This document shows, piece after piece, positions 38,575 to 51,400 of a stretch of DNA of 62,500 bases (within the stretch, counting starts at the first letter, position 1; each line of letters opens with the position of its first letter). Under the pieces are notes generated by a model that worked only from the letters and a program-made list of their open reading frames with translations, ran no database searches and was not told the origin of the DNA. The position numbers and the translations under genes are program-made. The DNA is from Glandiceps talaboti (lineage: Eukaryota > Hemichordata > Enteropneusta > Spengelidae): contig NC_135551.1 of NCBI RefSeq assembly GCF_964340395.1, positions 19,823,503 through 19,886,002 on the forward strand, in the 5' to 3' direction.

Positions 38575-41500
38575 GTGTGTGTGTGTATGTGTGTAAACAA
38601 CTTAAAGTCAAAAACTGCTGGACCGATTGCTTTGATATTTGGTGGTCATGTTACTTCTGGTGTCTAGTTGGGAAATTGTTCAAATGAAAGTGATTGCATC
38701 AGGGATGTGGGTTTTGGGTCAAAAAATTTGATTTTTGGTCAAAAAACTTAAACTCAGAAACTACTGGGCAGATTGGTGCGAAATTTGGTGGGAACATTCT
38801 TAAGGGGGTGTAAAGTAAGATTTGTTCATGATGGTATGATTCCATCAGTGATATGCAAATTAGGGCTGAAAATGTGTCTTTTTGGTTAAAAATCTATAAT
38901 TCCAAAACCACTGAGCAGATTGGGCTGAAATTTAATGGAAATGCATTTAGGGATGTATGGACGAAGATATGTTAAGCATACCATGATTCCATGAGTGATA
39001 TGGAATTAAGGTGTAAAAATGTGAATTTTGGTCAAAAATTACATTGTATATCTCAAAAAATACTAAGTGAATGAGTTTGAAACTTGGTGAGATGTTTCTA
39101 GAAGTGTTATTCTTTGTCATTGCTTTTCCTCAAAAATCTTCAACTCTGAAATTACCCAGTAGATTGAGCTTAACTTTGTTGAGAATGTGTAGATTTGTCC
39201 TCATTAATAGCTGACACAGTGAGAACAGTACATTGTTAATTAACTATAATGTTTACTTTACTATTTCCTCTGGTGGTAAAGCCTGTAGCATGGCCAATTT
39301 GGTTTATGACTGGATTATGTAATATATTGTAAGACAGCTGTTTCATCACCTACCCATATAAACTGAATGTAGCTGCCTTTTACAATATTACAATAAGAAA
39401 ACCAAGAAAGATAAACCTGTTACATTGGTATGACTTGGTTCCAAATTGATTTTAAAAAATAAAGAAGTACAAAACCTTGTAGACACATCCCTTTAAAGTT
39501 TGATTAGGATGTTGCTATACTTGTCTTGTACACTTCCAACATAGGATGGCTGGATTATGATGATGGAAATTAGGTATGAAAATTTTGTTTTGGTTACAAC
39601 TTTAAATCTTCAAAAAATTATATATCTATCATTGCCCTGAACATGAAGTTGTGCGGCAACGCAATATTTGCACTATTTTTATGCACATTACTTCATTTCA
39701 TGACCTTGGTGATAATGCAAAGTACATTTCAGTTTAACTGACAGTGAGAGAAAGCACTTACACTGACAGTGTTCCCCAGAGAGTGTTCTTGAAAAAGACA
39801 TTGGCCTTGAGTTTCAGCTACAGAATAGAGAGTAGGATCAGATAACAGTAACAGAAATGTGTGCTGTATACATTACAATTCAGCTAACTACTGCTGAAAT
39901 CTTTAATTTAAACTTCACAATTTTGTAACCTCATTTTTGAAACAATAGCAAAAGAAAAAAAATACCAGGAATACAGTAAAAAAACATTACATTAACAATT
40001 ATAGGAGTACTTTATGAGCATAATAGGGAGGAATAATTAGTTATCATCCCCTAATACTTTCTTCATTCAGTCAAGGAAATTATGAGTGACCCAAGGAGCC
40101 TTATCACTTCAAGTTCAAGTCACTAGATAAGTAGTGTCAAACCCTTAGTTACAAGTATTTGCTGGCTCAATGAAGACATATATTGGAGAATAAAATATCG
40201 TAACTCTTTTAATAAAAATTTGGAAAAAAATAATGGCATTCATTTCGAGTACCACAGAACACAGGGGCGTGTAATATTGCATAGATTGTTGTTTTCCAGG
40301 TCTACAGACTAAATATAACAACCTTTTGAATATATATTCCTACCTGTATAGGGAAAGAGAGAAGGGAAGACACGATTGTCGACCCTGTATGAACTCCTCT
40401 GTACGTCTAGCTATTTTGAATAACCCGCTCGTTGCCGATTGGCTGCTCGAACTACGCCTACGTAAAAAAGACCCCCTAGCTTATCTGAAGATTAGACGCA
40501 TAGCTACAGTAAGGAATGACATATAATGAAAGAATATTCTTCGCTGTTTTAATGCACTCGATTTTTTTTTAAAGAAACGAAAAACGCAATCAAATCATAC
40601 AAACCGGTTACCGTGTCAAACACTCTATAGTGCATCTGCTTAGTACATCAAAATCATAAGATTCGTGTCTGAACAATTCAAAAATTCAAAAATAACAAAC
40701 AATAAAAAAATCATAATTTCATAATTACGACAATCAAAAAGTCGTAATTACGAGAAAAAAGTCGTAATTACGAGAATTGAAATCTCGTAATTACGAGATT
40801 TTAAATTTTATTTTTTTCCTTACAACTTGGCACTAATACGCTTCCATAAGTGTCAGATTCACAGTCACATGTGAGCTAATATTCCATTCCACCATTTCCA
40901 GGATGGTGATATTCTAGTCTAATATGGCTGTCCGAGTCGACAATAAGACCTTCAAATCCCCCGGAAGCATCACTACTTTATGGGCCACCAAAAATGAAAT
41001 TAATTTCAGTATACACAGATTCACAGTTTGACACAGTAAAAATGCATTTGTATTGGAAATCGTATAAGTATACTCAACAGGAAGCTGTCGTAAACTTTTC
41101 GAGATCCATGGTTCCGGGTTTAGTGATGGCCGTGCTTCTAATTTTGAAATGTAGCGGTAATCTGACGTCATTAGTCAACGCCTCTTTCTTGGCCAATCAG
41201 CAGTGAACATTAGACGGCTATGTCATTTGACCTGCCTTTGACATACAGAGGACTTTATACAGCGCCCGCTCATTGTAAAAGGTCTATTTTTATCGTTACA
41301 AAAGCATTTTTGCCCCCCCAGTGATAGTGTATAAGTTTACTTGGCACATATTCTTCATGCAGGTATGTTTTTGTTGCAAATGTGCATGTTTTATTCAAAT
41401 TTGAAAGGTTACGAAGAAAGATGACCCGGAAGATGACCACCCTTCTCATATTTATAGTATACGTAGTACTATAGATATCGATACATTTGTAGCAGCAAGA

Positions 41501-42344
41501 TTCGTATGATATTTTCCTAAGAAAACGGAAATCTAAGCAATAATACATGCCCCTGTGCCACAGAACCAGTGACATAGACCCGGGGTGTCGTGACGTAGGA
41601 CAACAAGGGTCTCAATCCATATTTTGTGTTCAGAAATAATAACTTGGCTTGTGCATAGTATAGTATGTGTGTAAACTTGAGAGCTACTTTTTGTAAGCAA
41701 GCCATGGCCCATTTACATGTCAGACTTTGTTGTATCTGTAACTGAACAGTTTTCATTTACCTTATTGCACACTGCTCAATTTTTAATGACATTAATAAAT
41801 AATCTATTTATCAAATTAAGCTACTAGCAGGGTTATGTATTATTAAGGATGGTCTTTTTCTGCAATTTTTCCCCATAAAAATCATCCACTGTTATAATAT
41901 CTATCCACCAATGTCATCCAGTATCAGAAGGTTATGCAAGATGTATCATGTAACAAGTTCATGATTAGCACTCAATAATCAAGGTCAACAGTATTATATT
42001 AATTATGATGTTTGTATGTGTGCACAATACACACACTAATGTTATTAAAATACAGAATGCTAATGTGTAAGGTGTCTCCCAAAATACACTCACTCACACA
42101 TACATACGTAGGTACGTACGTACGTACGTACGTACGTACATTCTGTTCCATAACATTCAGATATATTCAGGTGTTTACCTAACATGTCTTGCCTAAGTAT
42201 AAATACATTGAAAAAGAATTTTTATTCGAAACATCGGATTACATCTATTTATTCGGACTGTCTCACAAGTTCCTTATGCATTTCTTTCTACATACATACA
42301 TACATACATACATACATACATACATACATACATACATACATACA

Positions 42345-42440
<96 letters not shown>

Positions 42441-45400
42441 TACATGTACATAAAAGCGATGCACACACACACACACACACACATTCACATTCATCCAATA
42501 CATACTTGCATTATACAGTATCTGGTCCAAGCAGCATTAACATATTAATTCTACTTTCTACTATCTGTCTTTCTGCAGAACGTGGAATATGTTTACCGAC
42601 AATATCGCTTTGGTTGCTGTTTGTTTATATTGAAGCATCAGTACGACTGAGAGAACTCAGAACAGCATTACCGTTTCACTTAGACCTGTGTCGACCCTTT
42701 GCTGCACACTGGTAAGTGTACAAGTATTGGTTTACAGTAGTTTTTTTTTTTTTACATAAAGGGGGAACCAAAATTAATATCGTTTTCTATACATTCCATT
42801 GTAATTTTGTCATGGAACACTTTGACATGTCTAATAGACAACAACAACAACAACAACAACAAATTTAAAATGTATGGAACATTGTATTCTTAGAAACAAT
42901 AAAAAATAAAAAAACCTACATACTGCACTTACGTCTGTATTTGGCCATTTTGCCATGAAGGCTTTATGGGGGAAAATTTGATGATGACATCACATTTACC
43001 ACAGTCTCTCTGTCTTGATAAAGACAAAGAATGACAAGTTGAGAAAGTTAGCAAGGTGCTGTTTTATCACCCAAAACCATCTACAAATGTATATATGTAA
43101 GTTGATAGCAGTTATCAATACAAGTGTACTAAAGGTAGAAATAAGTCTGACTGGACTTTTCCTTTAAATTGATAGCAGTTATCAATACAAGTGTACTTAA
43201 GCCAGAAATATGTCTAACTGCTCTTTTTCTTTGAGGTTGAATTTTTGGCTTTTCAGTCGTAACATCGCGGGAATTTCAAAAGATTTGTGCAGTAAATAAG
43301 ATTTTATTTTGTCGGGAATCACAATTCTTGTGTATAGTTTGGTAAATGATCAGGAACATTGGAATATCTGTTTCTCCTCTCTGACTGTGCTGGACATGCT
43401 GATAAACAAACAATTTGACATGTGCAAAGTAAAGTTCAGGGTCGATCTCGCCCAAAACACTTCAGGCTATGTGGGATTACATTGGGATCAGTTGAGCGAT
43501 CACTACCCAATTACCTTAATTAATGCTCTTAACAAAAAAGATAATATATTTATCACTATGGTTACAGATTCATATCCCTTCAATAGAAGCGTGATGTCCT
43601 TTTTTATCTAAATAATTCATGAAATTATCTGTCATGTTTATTTACATGTACCTTAATTTTAATACCATGGACCACATCAGATAACAATTGTGTACATCTT
43701 TTGTATTCATTTTGTATATTTTTTTGTATCATCTGTATTTTCTTTGAAAGTGTAGCGTCTTTTTATTATCCGGTGAAATAAATTCCATTCATTCATCAAA
43801 GATAACAACAGACTGTACTTGCACACTTCCACTACTACCCGGACAATCTGCTTGTAACATGACAAGAGATACATGTAATGTCATCACCAATTATTTAGAT
43901 AAAAAAAGACATCACACTTCTATCAAATGGATATAAAGCTGTTACCATGGAGATAAACCGTTAATTTTATTTGACTTATCTTGGCATATATTACTGTAGG
44001 ATAAAATGGGTGGAAACATGAATATTTTAATGTAAGATCTTAAAAAGCCAACCTCACGTTTCAAAAATAGTAAACTTGGTAAAAACAGACAAAACTGCGA
44101 ACAGTTTCTTCGATAATATGGTAATATAACAGTTGAAAATGTCAGGTTAAACACAGGTTAGTACATACATAAAACCTGCCAAATTCTGAGATCATAGAAT
44201 TCTCTTTATGTTAGACCTCATGAGAAGTTAATACTGGAGTGGGAAGTTCACCAAAAAGTGAATAATTTTAACAAATACAGGTATAGAAATAAAGATGTGA
44301 TCATATTGAACAATGTTGTGTATTACTATCATTGAGTGATCAATACTAACTTTGCAGTCGAAAACTCTAAGCTAATTCAAATTTTGTTGTGTGTTGGTTA
44401 AATTTCTAACGCTCAGAAAGCAGTTCACATTCTTATAGTGTCTTTACAGATTATTTTTAATTCCCAAAAGAGAGTGCTGCTACATGTATTACAATGAGCT
44501 CTGTCCCTTCCTCTGTCTGTGCTTCCATCCATCGTTAAAACGTTATTTCTCTAACAGGCAATATCCAATTCATTCAAACGTGGCACAAAAGTGACTTAGT
44601 TCATGGGACATATACACATCTCTTTGTTGCACAATATTACAAAATGTGATCAAATGGCAGCCATATTTGTAATTAATAAATCAATATTTACTGCATAACT
44701 CAGAAAGTCATTTGGCATCCATTAGTCACACAGAAGTAATGTATTTGAGGGGGTCTGTGTCTTCTACAAAGACTTGGTTTTGTTGACTGTATTGTGTATG
44801 GTAATATGTGTTTTTCTATTCGTTTCACAGTATTGGGTACCCTATGGTCACGCTTGGTTTTGGTGTTAAAAGTTATGTTAGTTATAGAATGAGGTTACGA
44901 AAACAAAAAGAAGTAGCAAAAGATAATGAGTTTTATATGCAGCTACTTCAGCAAGCCTTGCCAGTGGAACAGCAAACAACAACAATAATAGCAACAGAAA
45001 AAAAAGGTATGTACAAATTATATGTAGAAAATATAGTGTTCACAGTTCCATGAATCGAATTGAAATATTGTCACTTTGGAAGTGTTTGCGGCATTTCAAT
45101 CCAGCTACTGTGAACCTAATACATGCATTACTGTAGAAGACACATTGAAGCATCGCAGTCATTTCAAATTTACTATTTCAGCATGATTATATTTCACCGT
45201 GCAGAGTACAATATATTTTTGTGAAATGCATATATGGTATAGGGAAAGGCTAGTGTAATATACTTGTTTTGATATAATTACATTAGCTACAAATCTAGAT
45301 GTTTGCACACAAAAAGAGAAGTAGTATGATTTGTTTGTATTATTTGGGAACTGATTTTAGTCAGGATTGGGCCTTATGATAGAAAGATTTCAATAAAATA

Positions 45401-48400
45401 AATGTACATTGACTAGCATCATTTTGAATAATCAAGGGGTTTCAGTTTCACTAACTTTTTATCTTTTTTCATTGGTTTGCATCTTCTAGTAAAGCGTGTA
45501 AGATACGATGTGTGGTGTTGCCTTTTTGGTTTCTCTTGAAGAGAGGCTGATACAATAGGGCATCATAGCCTACCGTACTGCTGAATACTATAGGGCATCA
45601 TAGCCTACCGTACTGGTGAATACTATAGGGCATCATAACCTACCGTACTGCTGAATACTATAGGGCATCATAACCTACCGTACTGCTGAATACTATAGGG
45701 CATCATAACCTACCGTACTGGTGAATACTATAGGGCATCATAACCTACCGTACTGCTAAATACTATAGGGCATCATAACCTACCGTACTGGTGAATACTA
45801 TAGGGCATCATAGCCTACCGTACTGCTGAATACTATAGGGCATCATAACCTACCGTACTGGTGAATACTATAGGGCATCATAACCTACCGTACTGGTGAA
45901 TACTATAGGGCATCATAACCTACCATACTGCTAAATACTATAGGGCATCATAACCTACCGTACTGCTGAATACTATAGGGCATCATAACCTACCGTACTG
46001 GTGAATACTATAGGGCATCATAACCTACCATACTGCTAAATACTATAGGGCATCATAACCTACCGTACTGCTGAATACTATAGGGCATCATAACCTACCG
46101 TACTGCTGAATACTATAGGGCATCATAGCCTACCGTACTGCTAAATACTATAGGGCATCATAACCTACCGTACTGCTGAATACTATAGGGCATCATAGCC
46201 TACCGTACTGCTGAATACTATAGGGCATCATAACCTACCGTACTGCTGAATACTATAGGGCATCATAACCTACCATACTGCTAAATACTATAGGGCATCA
46301 TAACCTACCATACTGCTGAATACTATAGGGCATCATAACCTACCGTACTGCTGAATACTATAGGGCATCATAACCTACCGTACTGGTGAATACTATAGGG
46401 CATCATAGCCTACCGTACTGCTGAATACTATAGGGCATCATAACCTACCGTACTGCTGAATACTATAGGGCATCATAACCGACCGTACTGCTGAATACTA
46501 TAGGGCATCATAACCTACCGTACTGCTGAATACTATAGGGCATCATAGCCTACCGTACTGGTGAATACTATAGGGCATCGTAACCTACCATACTGCTGAA
46601 TACTATAGGGCATCATAACCTACCGTACTGCTGAATACTATAGGGCATCATAACCTACCGTACTGGTGAATACTATAGGGCATCATAACCTACCGTACTG
46701 CTGAATACTATAGGGCATCATAGCCTACCGTACTGCTGAATACTATAGGGCATCGTAACCTACCGTATTGCTGAATACTATGAGAAAATAAAAGATTGAC
46801 TTCCTTGAAAACAAGATGTGACCCCCCCCCCCCCCCCCCCCCCCCAAATTTCTTTATTATTTAAAAAGGACCATGAACAAAGTTTGGCGAAATTTTAAGA
46901 ACTAATTTCAGAGAATGTGGTCACTGAAGCTTGCTCGTTGTTAACCCTTACGATACCACATCGGAGTATACTCTGACAATCCCTTTCAGGTCCTCACACC
47001 ATGTCCGATTCTAAAATTCAACATGTATTAAATGTATTTCCTGATTATTTCCAGCTATAACAGCAAAACCGCACGAAGATATAGTGGCAAACGGGGTTAG
47101 CCATAAAAAAGGTGCTACAATACCCAATGGAACCAGTACCAAAGGGACTATAGATTCGGAGCACAAAGTTAAAGAGAAAAAACAGATGAGTAATAACAAT
47201 GCATCGTGTGATCCACCGTCAGGAGAAAATGATTTTATAGAGACTAAGCTACATAATAAACGTAGCAACACTGATTTTGACGGAACTAAGGAAAATCTTG
47301 CCAACGAAAAAATGAAATGTTTTAAGTCCAATAGTGCCACGACGACAGCAAAGTCCAAAAATGCTACCATGGCAAAGGAAAATACTCTTGCCCAGAATAA
47401 GAAAAAGAATGTGGCTAAAACAGAAAACCTGGATTTTACGTCAAACATGGTAACATCGACATATAAGGAAGACAAGTGCTTCAGGTACGATTATAGACAC
47501 ATTCAGATCACTGAATGTCATCCGTTAGAATATCATGTTGTGTATGGTGCAGATCACTGAATGTCATCTGTTAGAATGTCATGTGTGTGATGCAGATCAC
47601 TGAATGTCATCCGTTAGAATGTCATGTTGTGTATGGTGCAGATCACTGAATGTCATACGTTAGAATGTCGTGTGTGATGCAGATCACTGAATGTCATCCG
47701 TTAGAATGTCATGTTGTGTATGGTGCAGATCACTGAATGTCATCTGTTAGAATGTCATGTGTGTGATGCAGATCACTGAATGTCATCCGTTAGAATGTCA
47801 TGTTGTGTATGGTGCAGATCACTGAATGTCATACGTTAGAATGTCGTGTGTGATGCAGATCACTGAATGCCATGTTAGAATGTCATGTTGTGTATGGTGC
47901 AGATCACTGAATGTCATCCATTAGTATGTCATGTCATGTATGGTGCAAATCACTGAATGTCATCCCTTAGAATGTCATGTTGTGTGTGATGCAGATCATT
48001 GAATGTCATACGTTAGAATGTCATGTTGTGTATGGTGCAGATCACTGAATGTCATCCGTTAGAATGTCATGTTGTACATAGTGCAGATCACTGAATGTCA
48101 TCCATTAGAATGTCATGTTGTGTATGGTGCAAATCACTGAATGTCATCCATTAGAATGTCATGTTGTGTATGGTGCAGATCACTGAATGTCATCCGTTAG
48201 AATGTCATGTTGTGTATGGTGCAGATCACTGAATGCCATCCGTTAGAATGTCATGTTGTGCATGGTGCAGATCACTGAATGTCATCCGTTAGAATGTCAT
48301 GTTGTGTATGGTGCAGATCACTGAATGTTTGTGCTTTGATTGCCCTTACCTTTCACTTGCCTTATTTCAGCTACATCCTCTCAACACTCACTTTGTTATT

Positions 48401-51400
48401 TGAATTCAGTAGTTAATGATGTGTTGGCCGGAAAACAGGCTGCAAAATTTTGTTTAAATGAAGTGTTGACCAGAAAACGGGGTTTTAAATCCATCGCTAT
48501 GACAAATGACATCATTGGTGTCACCTTGTGATATGAATCAGTGAGGAGAGTAGAGCTTCTTCAGCTGTTATATAATTTGTGTAATAGCTGAAAAAGGCAA
48601 AGTGATTTAGCCAAAATATACTAAGTAAATAATGTACAATTTTGAGTTCAGAAATACTACATGATATGATTCCCAGAGCAAAGAAGCAGCGTTTTTTGGT
48701 CGCATTATAGTTGTAATTATGAAATGTTTGCAAATGAGTTAAAAACAATATGATATTCAAATCGATGTATCTGATATGTACAGATTGGAAGCAGACATTA
48801 AAAGACTCAAAGCAGACCTGCAGTGCAGTCGACAAACAGAGCAGGAGCTGAGATCACAGATTATCTCTTTACAATTGGAGGAAAAGTCTGTGAAAACAGA
48901 AATCCAAAAAGTGAGGGAAGCCAATGAAAATCTGCAGACAAAGTAAGTATTTCTTAGGACATAGTACGCCAAGTATAATATAATATTTATAGTGTTCATG
49001 TGTACAAGGTGTGTGAAAGGCATGCGATGTATAGATCACATGTTTCAGAGACGCCATCTTGAATCTTGATTTGCATAAGTGAAAGGTCACTATTGGAAAA
49101 AGAAAATACCTGCATATCAAGATGTATGGATGACATGTCAGTCGCCATCTTGAATTTTGCTGATTTGCATATTAAGTGAAAGGTTACTGTTGGTGAAAGA
49201 TAACAGCTGCATATTTCTACCTGCGATAGTCAATGTCGTGTTTTAGCTTTCTCACAAGCCACAGCACATTTTCCCACTGATGCAATCAAAGGCAGGTACA
49301 TCTTGGGCGGTGCCATAAAGGTGTCTGTGGTTTATATCTGTGTTTTAGTTGAGATGAATTACTACTATTCTTAGCAGAATTCAATAATGGTAATTGGAAT
49401 ATGAAGGGAATGCTGTACGTCTATGTTCGCTATCAATCAATCTCAATCAATCAAATATATTTCTATAGTTTCAGACCTCAAAAACATGTTGCTCCGTTTA
49501 ATGGCACTGAAAAGGTCAATGCATACTGAATTGCTTACAGGAACAGATCTGCCGTACATTTTCTCCTGAAAATATCTCAATTTGCAACTGTTTGTTACAG
49601 TGTATATGTTTGCAGGCTTTTGCTACAGATTTCAGTTTTTCCCTCAAATACATATAGCTTATAATGCAAGTCTCGTTACCATGCAGAGATAGAATTTTAT
49701 TACTTGAACCACAATTGAAACATTCATCATTGTTTACTTATCTGTAATCAGTTGTTACATTGGGTTTAATAAGCTTATTGTGAAGAGGAGTATAAACAAC
49801 TATAGATTTTTCAGTCTAAGCCCCCCCCCCCAAAAAAAAAAACCAAACAACAACAAACAAACAAACAAACAAAACAAACAAAAAACCCTTTATAGCCAAG
49901 ACCAGTCAGTTTGAGACATGAGAACTCGGGACTGTTACTACTTTATGGGAGTGTAGAGAGCCTTTGAGTGTGGATGTCATTGCTTGGGTTTTGCTACAAA
50001 TTTACACACCATGTCCTGTAGCTGTGTTAGGTGTGTGTCTAACTCACCACCATAAAGTGTGAGCTTCACAACAATTATACCAGAAAGAAACTTTTAAATA
50101 AAACAAAATTGATTGGTTATTTTGCACCATGTCACAGGTTGCATAATATGGTGACCCAAAAGCAGCAAGATAAACAGAACTTGAGCAAGTTGGAACAAAA
50201 ATTAAAAGTGGAGAAAGAAAGTCGAAGCAGTGCTGAGATACAACTCCGTGATGAACGAAAACTTAAGAAGGCTGAAGAGGCAGCAGCTTCAAGAGCTGTT
50301 GCCCTGGCAACAGCACGGTAAGATACACTGTAATGTACTTTGTCTGAAGATAATAAGCACTTAGGAGTCGTGAATATTAAGTAATGTGATAAATTGATTG
50401 TTTATCTGAAGGTAATACACACTAATGAGTCATGAATATTCATTGTTCATCTAATGCATGTGCATGTATCTGCTAACTCCAATGACTCCATGAAGTGGAG
50501 ACACAAGAGTTTCAGTGTAGTGTTTCTTGGTAACTGCGCTAAATTTATGTGATGTGAAATCATGCGCTGACTCCAGAAGCCAAATTTTACAAAAAATACC
50601 TTTTATTTCCAGGAGGTAGTGTTCCCTTTTAATTTGAAAAAGTAAGTCTCATTCTTGAAATGTTGGCATTGATGAGATTACTCTTTTTTTTTTTACACAG
50701 GATGGGAGAATGTTCTGACAATTGCAAGTCTCGTAAATCAGAGCTAGCAGAGGAAGCCAAGCAACTACAACAGAAACTAAAAGATAGCGAGGAAGCCATT
50801 AAAAAATTGGAGAAGGAAGCTGAGGTCAGTGGAAACTATATTATTACTCTATTCTCAACTACTTGGCCTACCTTGCAAAAATTCCAGACTTTGACAAAAA
50901 CCAAAGCATTCGTCTTTCTTTTTATTTATCTTAGCATTAAATTAACAGCAAAAAATACTTAACATGTAAATTTTTACCAGTGTTGATATTATCTAGACTA
51001 CTTGTTGAATGTGAACTCTAGGGGGCGCTCTGCTAATGATTTGGACAAAAATGGGGGAATGTTGAATGAAGTACTTAGGGGCAGATTGTCATGAATCAGC
51101 CACATCATGGTCATTTGGAAATATACAACACATGGCCACTAGCTATTAGTACTGCAACAACCAGTATGTATTTGTCAGCAAATAACATAAATTCTGTTCA
51201 TCGAAAATACTCACCTTTATTATACTACTATTGGGTTACCCTTTTGCTTTTAGCCTAACTTCGCAAAATAAAGTCGTGACCCCTGACCCACCTGTGGCTA
51301 TCCCATGATGCCCCTTTTCCCGCCAGTACTAAATTTTGCGAGCGAAAGAAGACGTATATTTTCTTCGCTCACGACAAATTAGCCTTTTCAAGCCTTGGTG

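Larger units (their letters stand above)
36449..42578 (+). other. macoilin intron 3
   Basis: 6.1 kb. Holds microsatellites, an old repeat field near 38600-39180, the CpG-rich transposon at 37287-38531, a CpG-rich promoter-like patch at 40340-41290, and tandem tetranucleotides at 42105-42436. No exon is supported. Confidence 0.85.
45007..47054 (+). other. macoilin intron 5
   Basis: 2.05 kb, of which 1.24 kb is the 35-bp array. A 22-nt C homopolymer lies at 46824-46845. Confidence 0.9.

Noticed and set aside
43309-43611. 100-codon frame in macoilin intron 4 as a gene
   Set aside because: No family resemblance and followed by a LINE-like tail; more likely retroposon remnant.
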